NCBI GenBank assembly: GCA_964537505.1
Contig: CAZICK010000037.1
Coordinates: 1 to 34,786 of the forward strand
Reading direction: 5' to 3'
Source: DAINBT01 sp036732785
GTDB taxonomy: Bacteria; Planctomycetota; Phycisphaerae; Sedimentisphaerales; SM23-30
Length of the DNA: 34,786 nt
The notes under the pieces were generated by a model. It saw only the letters and a program-made list of their open reading frames with translations, did not search any database and had not been told where the DNA came from. Position 1 is the first letter of the stretch; every line of letters begins with the position of its first letter. The position numbers and the translations under genes are program-made. Shown here one piece after another: positions 9,298 to 17,764 of the stretch.

Positions 9298-9321
9298 GCC
9301 GGCGATAATCATTTAGCCGGC
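9298..9321 (+). terminator. GC-rich hairpin after the LmbE gene
   Basis: GCCGGC, a 12-nt loop, then GCCGGC. There is no T-run, so intrinsic termination is uncertain; it lies between the LmbE stop and the next promoter. Confidence 0.3.
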
Positions 9322-9418
9322 GTGTGCGAGGGGAAATTTATTGCGGCAAAATGGGGTCGTAACTGTTTTATTTACAAAGGGTTGCGTAGTTATGCGGCGT
9401 TTTATCCGACTCTTGCTA

Positions 9419-9448
9419 TTGCATTTACCGGAGGTTTTTGGGTATAAT
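9419..9448 (+). promoter_or_regulatory. Promoter of the phosphatase-like gene and accD
   Basis: TTGCAT (9419-9424), an 18-bp spacer and TATAAT (9443-9448), about 40 bp before the start at 9488. It would also drive accD. Confidence 0.6.
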
Positions 9449-9487
9449 GGTTTTTTTGCATTGAGGATTGAGGAAGCCGGAATCACC

Positions 9488-10174
9488 ATGAAGAAATTGA
9501 TATTGGTACGAGCCGATAGCAGCGCATGGGAAGAGGCTACTTGCGATAATGCTGTCGATGGTTCGAAACCTTCTAAAGATGATCGACGTTTACAAGGTAT
9601 AGTTCCGCTGCCGCTGACTAAGTCAGACAAGGAGGGTTTGCGTGAAGTCGCTACGGTTTTGCAGCGGGAAGGCGCCCATGTTCTCTATAACAGCGGTAAT
9701 GAATCGGCAGGTCCGACGGCCAAATATCTAAGCCAACTTTGTCATGTGAAGGCAAGAACGGTTTCCGGTTTGAGTGAGTTGAACTGCGGTTTGTGGCAGG
9801 GTTTGCAGATAAAAGAGATCAAGAATCGTTTCGGCAGCGCCTATCGGCAATGGCGTAGTGATCCTGTTAGTGTCTGTCCTCCGCAGGGTGAGTGTGTGGT
9901 TGCGGCTGGTGAGCGTGTAATCCGGGCTTTGCAAAAACTCGGCAAGAAGAATAAGGACAAAACGGTGGTTGTGGTAGTGGCTCCAATTGTCGGGGCCCTG
10001 ATCGAATGTATTATGTCGGCCGACGGGCAAAATGGAATTTTAAGCGGTAACGGTGAGACCATTACGTGTGATAACGGTAATTGGGAGAGGCTTTGGTATT
10101 TCGTCGATCTAGCGGAGCCATTGCGAATTTTCGAGTTGGAAGACACAACCTCTTCCAGTCAATCGGGACAATAA
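9488..10174 (+). CDS. Histidine-phosphatase-like protein lacking catalytic histidines
   Basis: 228 residues from the ATG at 9488, which follows GAGGAAG; an upstream in-frame ATG at 9341 would start before the promoter and was rejected. The fold resembles the histidine phosphatase (phosphoglycerate mutase-like) superfamily: a first strand KKLILVRAD where RHG is expected, a TAKYL helix, ELNCGLWQGL in place of the usual E-x-x-x-G-x-W-x-G, and a late strand VVVVVAPIVG where SHG is expected. Both catalytic histidines are therefore missing, which points to a pseudoenzyme or a diverged binding protein. Family assignment is moderate. It is 4 nt from accD and presumably co-transcribed. Confidence 0.6.
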   Translation: MKKLILVRADSSAWEEATCDNAVDGSKPSKDDRRLQGIVPLPLTKSDKEGLREVATVLQREGAHVLYNSGNESAGPTAKYLSQLCHVKARTVSGLSELNCGLWQGLQIKEIKNRFGSAYRQWRSDPVSVCPPQGECVVAAGERVIRALQKLGKKNKDKTVVVVVAPIVGALIECIMSADGQNGILSGNGETITCDNGNWERLWYFVDLAEPLRIFELEDTTSSSQSGQ

Positions 10175-10178
10175 TAGT

Positions 10179-11021
10179 ATGGACGATAAGAGTAATGTTT
10201 CCTGGGACGGTTTTTCTCTCAAGAAGAAGCGTGATGTACCGGAAGGGCTTTGGCGGCGTTGTCCACAATGCGAAGATATTATTTTTGCCCGCGCTGTTGA
10301 TGAAAATCTTGGAGTGTGTCCTGAATGTCAGCATCATTTTCGCATAAGCGCCCGTCGGCGGATCGAACAACTTTGTGACGAAGGCAGTTTCGAAGAGTTG
10401 ATGACAGACTGCGCTCCGACAGATGCCCTGAAGTTTATCGACAGCGAGCCCTACAGCCGGCGTTTGCGTAGTCTGCAGAAGAAGACCGGGCTGACCGATG
10501 CGGCGGTGATGGGTAAAGGTTTTGTCAAGGGTCGTCCGTTGATCCTGGCGGCACTGGATCCGGATTTCATGATGGGGTCTATGGGTTCGGTGGTCGGCGA
10601 GAAAGTGTCTTGCGCGGCGGAAGATGCGGTTAAGATGCAACTTCCGCTGGTGATTGTGAGTTGTTCGGGTGGAGCCAGGATGCAGGAAGGCGCTTTGAGC
10701 TTAGGGCAAATGGCCAAGACGAGTGCGGCTGTTGGCCGGCTGCACAAAGAAAAAGGGTTGTTCATTTCTATATTGGCCGATCCGACCTCCGGCGGCGTAG
10801 CCGCCAGCTTTGCTATGCTGGGCGATGTCATTATCGCTGAACCTGGCGCCCTGATCTGTTTTGCAGGCCCTCGGACCATTTGGCATACTATCAAGGTTGA
10901 ACTGCCGGATGGTTTTCAAAAAGCTGAGTTTCTGCTGGATCATGGTTTTGTCGATATGATTACCGAACGTAAGGAGCTTCGCAGCGAAATCGCCCGGATC
11001 ATCGATTACTGCGGAAAATAG
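10179..11021 (+). CDS. accD: Acetyl-CoA carboxylase carboxyltransferase beta subunit
   Basis: 280 residues, the usual length. With AccA it transfers carboxyl from carboxybiotin-BCCP to acetyl-CoA to make malonyl-CoA, the first step of fatty-acid synthesis, in the cytoplasm. The N-terminal four-cysteine zinc ribbon is complete (Cys28, Cys31, Cys47, Cys50: CPQC and CPEC). The crotonase-like core has SCSGGARMQEG near residue 165 and DPTSGGVAASFA near residue 205. The start has no strong ribosome site and lies 4 nt after the previous stop, suggesting coupling. accA is not in the window. The stop codon is TAG. Confidence 0.95.
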   Translation: MDDKSNVSWDGFSLKKKRDVPEGLWRRCPQCEDIIFARAVDENLGVCPECQHHFRISARRRIEQLCDEGSFEELMTDCAPTDALKFIDSEPYSRRLRSLQKKTGLTDAAVMGKGFVKGRPLILAALDPDFMMGSMGSVVGEKVSCAAEDAVKMQLPLVIVSCSGGARMQEGALSLGQMAKTSAAVGRLHKEKGLFISILADPTSGGVAASFAMLGDVIIAEPGALICFAGPRTIWHTIKVELPDGFQKAEFLLDHGFVDMITERKELRSEIARIIDYCGK

Positions 11022-11056
11022 TACCCAATGGGATCATTATACCTGGCAGGGTCAAT
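11022..11056 (+). repeat. Dispersed element, copy C
   Basis: TACCCAATG begins immediately after the accD stop. It is followed by 11 nt with TTATA and by CCTGGCAGGGTCAAT. Confidence 0.55.
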
Positions 11057-11158
11057 CGTAAAGTCTTGTGGTTTATGTAAATACGATTTTGCTACCTAGC
11101 ATTTTCATTCAGTATTGGTATAGTGTTTCAGCAGGGTGTTTGGCGCCGAAATTTGCCA

Positions 11159-11187
11159 TTGACAATGCCTTTGGTTACCACTAGAAT
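11159..11187 (+). promoter_or_regulatory. Promoter of tRNA-His
   Basis: TTGACA (11159-11164), a 17-bp spacer and TAGAAT (11182-11187), about 50 bp before the tRNA. It may also serve the MscS gene. Confidence 0.65.
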
Positions 11188-11240
11188 TACGGGGTGTAAG
11201 GACATGTCGCTGCCGAGCGGGGCAGCGGCAATATAAGTAT

Positions 11241-11315
11241 GGTGGGAGTAGCTCAGTAGGCTAGAGCACCAGGCTGTGGTCCTGGGGGTCGCGGGTTCGA
11301 GCCCCGTCTCTCACC
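11241..11315 (+). tRNA. tRNA-His (anticodon GTG)
   Basis: A full cloverleaf: 7-bp acceptor stem (11242-11248 with 11308-11314, one G-T pair), D arm GCTC/GAGC, anticodon stem CCAGG/CCTGG with loop CTGTGGT (anticodon GTG at 11276-11278), and T arm with TTCGAGC. The extra G at 11241 opposite C at 11315 is the identity mark of tRNA-His. The 3' CCA is not encoded. Confidence 0.95.
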
Positions 11316-11462
11316 CTTGATATGTTGCTGGATAAGGTTGTCTGGGAAATGTCGGTTAAAATTATCGGGAATATGCTCAAGAGAGTAGTTGTGCATTGTG
11401 AAAATAAGAGATACGATTGTGTATCACAAGCCCTCATTGGTAAGATGGAAAGGACACAAATT

Positions 11463-12275
11463 ATGGAAGACATTATTACTAAACTGCAAGAGTGGGTGGC
11501 CCTGTTTGGATTACAGATTATTGGCGCGATCGTTATTATTATCGTCGGCTTCTGGGGGGCAAAAGTAGTTAAACGTATCATAACGAAATTGCTGACTAAA
11601 AGAAATGTGGAAGGAACGATAATTTCATTTGTCACTAATCTAACCCACATTGCTATAGTGACTTTTGTCATTATCACCGCAATTGGCAGATTGGGTATTC
11701 AAACCGCCTCTTTCGCCGCCGCTATTGCCGCGGCAGGTCTGGCTATCGGTCTGGCCCTACAGGGATCGCTGGCTAATTTCGCCGCGGGATTTCTGTTGCT
11801 GTTTTTTCGTCCCTTCAAGAAGGGGGATTATATCGAGGGAGCCGGTGTCGCGGGCATTGTCAATGAGATTCAAGTTTTTACCACTATACTTACTACCCCG
11901 GATAACAAGAAGATTATTATTCCCAATTCCAAGCTGACCGGAGACAATATCATTAATTATTCGGCTACGGGTACCCGGCGCATCGAACTCGTGATCGGGG
12001 TAAGTTATGCCGACGATCTTGACAAAGTCAGAAGTGTTCTGCAGAATATCGTGGACCATGAGGCCCGGGTCATGAAGGAGCCAGCCTCGATGATTGCCGT
12101 TAAGGAGCTGGCAGATAGCAGCGTAAATTTCGTACTTTGGGTATGGGTTAAGACCGAAGACTACTGGGACGTCTTCTTTGACACCACAGAAGCTGTGAAA
12201 AAACGTTTAGATGAAGCGGGCATCCGTATCCCGTTCCCACAGAGAGACGTGCACCTTTACGAACATAAAGTGTGA
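11463..12275 (+). CDS. MscS-family mechanosensitive channel
   Basis: 270 residues from the ATG at 11463, which follows AAAGGA with 8-nt spacing; in-frame ATGs back to 11322 lack such a site and would begin just past the tRNA. It is the length of a short MscS. Three membrane segments lie in residues 10-130: the first around LQIIGAIVIIIVGFWG, the second around IAIVTFVIITAIG, and the pore helix rich in Ala and Gly (AAIAAAGLAIGLALQGSLAN). The beta domain begins at FRPFKKGDYIE, with the C-terminal alpha/beta domain to the end. It releases solutes on hypo-osmotic shock from the inner membrane. Confidence 0.93.
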   Translation: MEDIITKLQEWVALFGLQIIGAIVIIIVGFWGAKVVKRIITKLLTKRNVEGTIISFVTNLTHIAIVTFVIITAIGRLGIQTASFAAAIAAAGLAIGLALQGSLANFAAGFLLLFFRPFKKGDYIEGAGVAGIVNEIQVFTTILTTPDNKKIIIPNSKLTGDNIINYSATGTRRIELVIGVSYADDLDKVRSVLQNIVDHEARVMKEPASMIAVKELADSSVNFVLWVWVKTEDYWDVFFDTTEAVKKRLDEAGIRIPFPQRDVHLYEHKV

Positions 12276-12376
12276 AAAAGAAGGCACTAGTAATACAGTA
12301 AGTTTGAATAATAAAGAAGCGGGAACACGCAATCGTTATGAGTATAAAAAAGTTTTAACAAACATAGGAGTTAATC

Positions 12377-13420
12377 ATGCGTTATTTAATTTTTCTGTCG
12401 ATGTTTATGTTGGGAATCGCTGTTCCGGTATGGGCCGATGTCATTACCTTCAAAAACGGAGATCAACTCACCGGTAAGCTGGTAGAATTAAAAGATGGCA
12501 AATTCCTTTTTGAGACGAAAGAAGTAGGAACGGCCGCTTTCGAGGTCGCCCTCATCCGTAATTTCAGCACGGATGAGCCTGTCGAACTGCATCTTACCGA
12601 CGGCACGGTTATCAAAAGCAAGGTTCTGGCGGCTGAACCCGAACGTTTCAAAATTGAAAAAACCGACCTGCTGGTTGCCCAAACGTTCGGCCTGAGCGAC
12701 CTGGCTGCCATCAACCCGCCGCCCAAATCCGAACCCAAGTGGTCTGGTAGTGTCAATATTGGCCTGTCCAGCACCCACGGCAACACCTTCACAGAAAGTG
12801 GCAGTGTCGGCTTTGACGCCAACCGCCGCGGCGAAAAAGACCGTACCAACGTTCGCAGTCTTTATCTCGTCCAGCGGTCCGAAGAAAAAGACGCCCTCAC
12901 CGGTGATAAGGAAAAAGTAACCACCGAAGAGAGTTTTATCATCGGCGGCAAATACGATTACTTCTTCGCCCCCAAAACCTACGGCTTCGTCAACGGCTCG
13001 TTCAAAAAAGATCATATCGCTAACCTGGACCGCCGTATCATTGCCGGCCTCGGTATCGGCTACCAGTTGATCGACGAGGATAAAATGCACTTCAACACCG
13101 ATGTCGGTTTGGCTGAATTGTGCGAGAAATATACCTACGATGATGAAATCACTCAGACCGATGAAATGTCCCTGCAGATAGGCTATCACTTCGATAGGAA
13201 GATCACCGAAAAATTCACCTTCCTCCATAATCTGACCTACTACCCCAGTTTCGGCAGTATGTCTGATTATTTTCTAACTGCCGATGCCGAACTGAGAGCT
13301 TCTATCACTCAATCCATGTTCGCTAATTTCAGGGCTATCCTCGACTATGATTCAACGCCCGGGCAAAACGTCAGCACCACCGATACAAAATATATTCTGG
13401 GCGTTGGCTGGATCTTTTAG
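12377..13420 (+). CDS. DUF481-type outer-membrane protein
   Basis: 347 residues after an AGGAG site. A signal peptide of about 20 residues ends at VWA. Residues 21-110 are two small beta repeats (VITFKNGDQLTGKLV and VELHLTDGTVIKSKV). From about 120 on there are alternating beta strands typical of the DUF481/YdiY-like barrel, starting GSVNIGLSSTHGNT. The protein ends GWIF, a terminal phenylalanine as in many outer-membrane barrels. Its function is unknown; the outer membrane is the probable location. A strong intrinsic terminator follows at once. Confidence 0.8.
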   Translation: MRYLIFLSMFMLGIAVPVWADVITFKNGDQLTGKLVELKDGKFLFETKEVGTAAFEVALIRNFSTDEPVELHLTDGTVIKSKVLAAEPERFKIEKTDLLVAQTFGLSDLAAINPPPKSEPKWSGSVNIGLSSTHGNTFTESGSVGFDANRRGEKDRTNVRSLYLVQRSEEKDALTGDKEKVTTEESFIIGGKYDYFFAPKTYGFVNGSFKKDHIANLDRRIIAGLGIGYQLIDEDKMHFNTDVGLAELCEKYTYDDEITQTDEMSLQIGYHFDRKITEKFTFLHNLTYYPSFGSMSDYFLTADAELRASITQSMFANFRAILDYDSTPGQNVSTTDTKYILGVGWIF

Positions 13421-13421
13421 C

Positions 13422-13464
13422 AGTGCGATTTCGCCTACGCGGCCCTATGTGTCGCACTTTTTTT
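13422..13464 (+). terminator. Intrinsic terminator after the DUF481 gene
   Basis: AGTGCGA (13422-13428) pairs with TCGCACT (13452-13458), followed by a T-run to 13464. This is the clearest rho-independent terminator in the window. Confidence 0.8.
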
Positions 13465-13492
13465 GTTGTAGCTCATACCTTAGGAGAAAGTT

Positions 13493-14359
13493 ATGAAAGT
13501 TTTCAAGACATTGCGAATAATTGGTATCGTCATATTGGTCGTGATCGTTGGTTTGGTTGTGGCTTTCCATTTTTTTGGCAGCAAAGCAATGAAGACCGGA
13601 GTCGAGGTGGGGGCGACGCAGGCGATGAAGGTTCCAGTAGCGGTAGAGGAAGTAAATCTATCTATTCTGGCAGGTCAAGCGGGTGTCAAGAATCTTATTG
13701 TAGATAATCCAGCCGGTTATCAGAACAAAAAGATGCTCGAAGTGGGTGAGGCGAAAGTCGATCTGGCCGTGTTGTCGGTACTGTCGGATACGGTGAGGAT
13801 TGAAGATATTTTTCTGGAAAAAGTGAGTGTGGTGCTGGAGCAGAAAGGGCTTACTAATAATATTCAGGAAGTGCTTAACGGGATGTCGCCCAAATCGGCC
13901 AAGGCGGAGGCCGAAAAAGAAGTCTCCGAAAAGCCCGCTAAAAAACTTTCGGTCAAGAAGCTGGAGATCAGGGAAGTGGCGGTTAAAGTGAAACTGCTGC
14001 CGATTCCCGGTAAGAAGGATACGCTTACCATGAAACTTTCTCCAATTACGATGACAGATTTGGGGTCCGATGACAAACTGGATATTGCCATGCTGAGCAG
14101 TAAGATTCTTCTGGCGATAGTGGAAGGTATCGCGAAACAGGGGGTGGGGATACTTCCGGATGAGATCATAGGGCCGATGGGTGACAAGTTGAAGAGCCTG
14201 GGGGCGGCGGCGGAAGCCGTTCTCGGGGGAACCGGCGAAGTTCTTAAAGAAGGTGAAAAAGCCACGGGAAAAGTGCTCGAAGAAACCCAGAAAGTGAGAG
14301 AAGACATCAAGAAAGGTTTGGGTGATCTATTTAAGGCTAAAGATAAGGATGAAAAATAA
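13493..14359 (+). CDS. AsmA-like membrane-anchored protein
   Basis: 288 residues with AGGAG six bases before the ATG. An N-terminal membrane anchor (about residues 8-28) is followed by a region like the N-terminal repeat of AsmA/DUF748-type proteins: ILAGQAGVKNLIVDNPAGY, then alternating strands around VGEAKVDLAVLSVLSD. A lysine- and glutamate-rich linker lies near 135-155. The C-terminal 60 residues are charged and helical and could form a coiled coil. It is much shorter than true AsmA. AsmA-type proteins are envelope proteins linked to lipid or outer-membrane homeostasis; the role here is unknown. Confidence 0.6.
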   Translation: MKVFKTLRIIGIVILVVIVGLVVAFHFFGSKAMKTGVEVGATQAMKVPVAVEEVNLSILAGQAGVKNLIVDNPAGYQNKKMLEVGEAKVDLAVLSVLSDTVRIEDIFLEKVSVVLEQKGLTNNIQEVLNGMSPKSAKAEAEKEVSEKPAKKLSVKKLEIREVAVKVKLLPIPGKKDTLTMKLSPITMTDLGSDDKLDIAMLSSKILLAIVEGIAKQGVGILPDEIIGPMGDKLKSLGAAAEAVLGGTGEVLKEGEKATGKVLEETQKVREDIKKGLGDLFKAKDKDEK

Positions 14360-14409
14360 GTTTAATCAGGGCGAGGCAAAGGTTGTTTGTCCGTATATGA
14401 AAGGGTTGG

Positions 14410-15990
14410 ATGATGAGACGGAATAACTATCATCGCAGGGATTTTCTCAGGGATTTGACATTGGGGGTTGGAGCAGGCATAGCGGCTTCATCGCTGCCGG
14501 GGTGCTTTTCACTGGGTCAAGGTGCAAATAAGAAGAAACCTAACATACTTTTCATTTTTTCAGATGACCATGCCTGCCAGGCGATCGGCGTCTATGGTTC
14601 CAGGATTAACCAGACGTCGAATATAGATCGCATCGCCAATGAAGGCGCTATTTTGCTGCACAACACATGTTGCAACTCGATTTGCGCGCCCAGCCGGGCA
14701 GCGATACTGACCGGCAAACACAGCCATCTCAACGGTCAGAAAAGCAATAATGAGCGGTTTGACGGTTCACAGCAGACGTTCCCTAAACTTATGCAGAAAG
14801 CCGGTTACCAGACTGCTATGATAGGTAAATGGCATTTGGGTTCCGATCCGACTGGTTTTGACTACTGGGATATTCTCCCCGGGCAGGGCGATTATTACAA
14901 TCCCGATTTCATATCATCGCAGGGCAAAAGAAGAATAGAGGGTTATAACACCGATATTATAACCGATCTGGCTCTCGATTGGCTGAAAGAACAGCAGCGC
15001 ACGGATGACAAGCCGTTCATGCTGATGTGTCAGTACAAGGCGCCGCATCGATCATGGCTGCCCGGTCCTGACCATCTGACGATGTATGATGATGTTGATA
15101 TTCCAGAGCCCCAGACGCTGTTTGATGATTACAGCAGCCGAACAAGTTCTATCGGCAAGAACGAGATGACCATTAGTAAGCACCTGCTGATGGCATACGA
15201 TCTGCAGGTATATCCCGGCGGCGATAGCGACAAACCATACGATGACCGCTGGTACAAAGGGAACTATGACCGCATGACGGATCAGCAGAAGAAAAAATGG
15301 GATGACGCCTATAATCCCCAAAACGAAGCCTTCCGAAAGGCCAATTTGAAGGGTGACGACCTGGTACGTTGGAAGTATCAGCGATACATCAAAGATTACC
15401 TTCGCTGTATTGCGTCGCTGGATGACAATATCGGCCGATTACTGGATTACCTTGACAAATCGGGATTGGCTGAAGATACGATTGTCATTTACAGTTCGGA
15501 CCAGGGATTTTATCTGGGCGAACACGATATGTTCGACAAGCGCTGGATGTATGAGGAATCTTTGAATATGCCTTTTGTCATACGCTGGCCCGGGGTTATC
15601 AAGCCCGGTACAAAAATCGAGAGCCTCACCCAGAACATCGACTTTGGCCCCACTTTTCTTGAAATGGCCGGCCATGCGGTTCCGGACGATATGCAGGGTT
15701 GTAGTTTTGTGCCACTGTTGAAAGGTAAAAAGCCGGGCAACTGGCGGAAGTCCATTTATTATCATTATTACGGGATCGGGGAGCACAATGTGGCCAAGCA
15801 TGAAGGTGTACGTACCGAACGATACAAGCTTATGCATTTTTACGGGGTGGATGAATGGGAGTTTTATGATCTGCAGACAGATCCAAGGGAACTGCACAAC
15901 CGTTATGACGATATGAGTTATGCTGCGGTGATCGAACAGTTAAAAGCAGAACTCGCCCGGCTCAAGAAGCAGTATGGCGTTTCATCATAG
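14410..15990 (+). CDS. Type I sulfatase, exported
   Basis: 526 residues. The N-terminus carries a Tat-like RRDFLRD motif, a hydrophobic stretch and an LPGC lipobox-like site, suggesting a Tat-exported lipoprotein. The sulfatase core starts at PNILFIFSDDHACQ (metal aspartates). CAPSRAAILTG carries Cys92, the formylglycine precursor in the C-x-P-S-R signature. GKWHLG and SSDQGFYLGEHD supply further active-site residues. It hydrolyses sulfate esters, probably on a sulfated polysaccharide; the substrate is not readable. A formylglycine-generating enzyme is required and is not in the window. Its 3' end overlaps the convergent minus-strand gene by 29 bp. Confidence 0.92.
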   Translation: MMRRNNYHRRDFLRDLTLGVGAGIAASSLPGCFSLGQGANKKKPNILFIFSDDHACQAIGVYGSRINQTSNIDRIANEGAILLHNTCCNSICAPSRAAILTGKHSHLNGQKSNNERFDGSQQTFPKLMQKAGYQTAMIGKWHLGSDPTGFDYWDILPGQGDYYNPDFISSQGKRRIEGYNTDIITDLALDWLKEQQRTDDKPFMLMCQYKAPHRSWLPGPDHLTMYDDVDIPEPQTLFDDYSSRTSSIGKNEMTISKHLLMAYDLQVYPGGDSDKPYDDRWYKGNYDRMTDQQKKKWDDAYNPQNEAFRKANLKGDDLVRWKYQRYIKDYLRCIASLDDNIGRLLDYLDKSGLAEDTIVIYSSDQGFYLGEHDMFDKRWMYEESLNMPFVIRWPGVIKPGTKIESLTQNIDFGPTFLEMAGHAVPDDMQGCSFVPLLKGKKPGNWRKSIYYHYYGIGEHNVAKHEGVRTERYKLMHFYGVDEWEFYDLQTDPRELHNRYDDMSYAAVIEQLKAELARLKKQYGVSS

Positions 15991-16600
15991 GCGTCAAGTA
16001 GAGTACGGCCATCAATAAAAGTGTGCCACCCACCGTCCCGACGATCGCTATGGTACCCATTGCCCCGATCAGCCAATATCCCGTGGTAAACGTGCCGGCG
16101 ATACTGCCGGCAGCGCCCCAGGCGTAGATATCCCCTACTGTTCTTCCGACGGGCAATCCACTGTCAAGTGCCATTTTCGCTACTACCGGACTGATCGTTC
16201 CTAAAATGGTCGAGGGCAACATAAAAACCAGAAAAACATGAACGAAAACCCGCGTGGGCCAACTGAACTGCCATAACCATGTCCATTCGCCCACGATATT
16301 GTTCAGGATTACAACCAGCGCACAAGTAGCCGCCGAAATTGCAAAAAGCGGAGACAGAATTTTGCGAGTTTGAAACATATCCGCGATTCGCCCCCCAAGA
16401 TAATTGCCCAAAGATATACCAGACAATACTACGCCGATAACGGCTGTCCATGTGTACAGGGATGAGCCGATGTGCCTGGCGATCAGCCGGGCGGCGACCA
16501 GTTCCAGCACCATAATACAAAAACTTGAAATAAACACCGTCAGGCTGGGGACGAGCAAAGGAAAGGCAGCAGATTTTGCGTTTTTTTCTCGCTGTTCCAT
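15962..16600 (-). CDS. Lone membrane domain of fused MFS/spermidine-synthase type
   Basis: 212 residues from the ATG at 16600. The frame stays open to 16711, but that part lies in an AT-rich quasi-repeat. About six to seven hydrophobic helices are seen, with ISSFCIMVLELVAARLIA near the N-terminus and GISLGNYLGGRIAD following. The SSFCxMxxEL and NYLGGxxAD motifs are typical of the membrane half of proteins annotated as fused MFS/spermidine synthase. The soluble aminopropyltransferase-like half, normally C-terminal, is absent: the gene stops after the last helix at the sulfatase 3' end. It is the last gene of the kinase-pan-lgt operon. Function unknown. Confidence 0.65.
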   Translation of the reverse strand: MEQREKNAKSAAFPLLVPSLTVFISSFCIMVLELVAARLIARHIGSSLYTWTAVIGVVLSGISLGNYLGGRIADMFQTRKILSPLFAISAATCALVVILNNIVGEWTWLWQFSWPTRVFVHVFLVFMLPSTILGTISPVVAKMALDSGLPVGRTVGDIYAWGAAGSIAGTFTTGYWLIGAMGTIAIVGTVGGTLLLMAVLYLTPMMKRHTAS

Positions 16601-16723
16601 GATGGAATAGTGTACCCGCTTTGCGGGACAGAACAAGTGAAAAATATATGAGTATATGAGTGGATGAGTAGAGATGTAGAGTTGTGAATCAGTAAGATAA
16701 GGCGGGGACAAGGTTATGGACTG

Positions 16724-17749
16724 TTAACTGACCCGGTGTCGGCGCAACAGCAGCAGCATAATAAGACCGATGGGAATGATGATCAGGGAGATGTTCTGAG
16801 AGATGGTCAAACCATCAAATTCAAGGGGACTGTCATTACGAAGCGATTCCAGAAAGAAACGGGCAATACCGTAAAAAATCAACATAAAGGCGAATATCTG
16901 TCCGTTGAAACGGCGGCGGCGGAACAAGAGATACAATATCAAACATAATATCAACGCATTGACGCTGGAATAGAGCTGGGCCGGATGGATCGGCGTCATT
17001 TGGTAAGTACCATCGCCCAATTTTTTCAACTGTTCGCTGGTAAGAAGCCCGGGCTGTTTGGGATACAGGTGAAATTTGTCTTGTTGATCGGGGTCGATAA
17101 GGTCAAGGCGGCTGACCCAATGCCCGTTATCGTCGGTATAGCCGTCGTAATAGTCGTCGGCAAGTCGCAGTAGTGGCTCGCAACGCCGATCCCGGTCGGT
17201 GATGATTTGATAATAAAAAGGTGTGCTGTATCTTAGTCCGACGATACTCTCGCCGTCGATTGTTTGACTGTGACTGACAAAAGTCGGGAATCTGACGGCC
17301 CAGGGTAGATCACTGGGAGCGCCAAAACAGCAACCGCTACAAAAGCAACCTATACGCCCGAAGGACAACCCCAGCATCAGGGCCGGCGCGAGGATGTCCA
17401 AAAACTTCAGGATGGAAAGTTTCTTACTGCGAAAATAAACGACCATAACCACAAAAGCCGCAACAAAACCACCGACGAATTCCAGCCCGCCGGTCCATAT
17501 TGCAAAAATCTCCTTTGGATCGTCACGATAGTCGGCCCAATTGTGTATTACGTGGAACAGTCGGGCTCCGATAATGCCGAACAGCACTGCGTAAGTACAG
17601 AAATTGGTGACATGATCGGGGTTTTCTCCCAACCGTCGGCAAAGTCGCCGCGCCAGAAACAACGCCGCCAGAAACCCAAGGACTATCATCAGGCCGTAGG
17701 TTTGTATGGTAAGGTTTACAAAAGGAAGGGTAAATAGTTCCGGATGCAT
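16724..17749 (-). CDS. lgt: Prolipoprotein diacylglyceryl transferase
   Basis: 341 residues against about 290 in E. coli. It transfers diacylglycerol from phosphatidylglycerol to the lipobox cysteine of prolipoproteins in the inner membrane. The Lgt signature is at residues 131-143 (GRIGCFCSGCCFG, with the essential arginine); HPAQLY is at 255-260. The extra length is a hydrophilic insertion at about 160-250 between these two. The position matching E. coli His103 reads valine (GGLEFVGG). Cysteines replace the usual asparagines in the signature, a variation I believe occurs in planctomycetes. It starts 15 nt after panD. Confidence 0.92.
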   Translation of the reverse strand: MHPELFTLPFVNLTIQTYGLMIVLGFLAALFLARRLCRRLGENPDHVTNFCTYAVLFGIIGARLFHVIHNWADYRDDPKEIFAIWTGGLEFVGGFVAAFVVMVVYFRSKKLSILKFLDILAPALMLGLSFGRIGCFCSGCCFGAPSDLPWAVRFPTFVSHSQTIDGESIVGLRYSTPFYYQIITDRDRRCEPLLRLADDYYDGYTDDNGHWVSRLDLIDPDQQDKFHLYPKQPGLLTSEQLKKLGDGTYQMTPIHPAQLYSSVNALILCLILYLLFRRRRFNGQIFAFMLIFYGIARFFLESLRNDSPLEFDGLTISQNISLIIIPIGLIMLLLLRRHRVS

Positions 17750-17764
17750 AGGTTCAATAACCGG

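Noticed and set aside
9341..9487. A 49-residue N-terminal extension of the phosphatase-like gene.
   Set aside because: It spans the predicted promoter and its residues do not fit the family; the ATG at 9488 gives the usual first strand.
16611..16711. A longer N-terminus for the membrane-domain protein.
   Set aside because: The extension translates an AT-rich quasi-repeat (TATATGAG-like units) and lacks a ribosome site.
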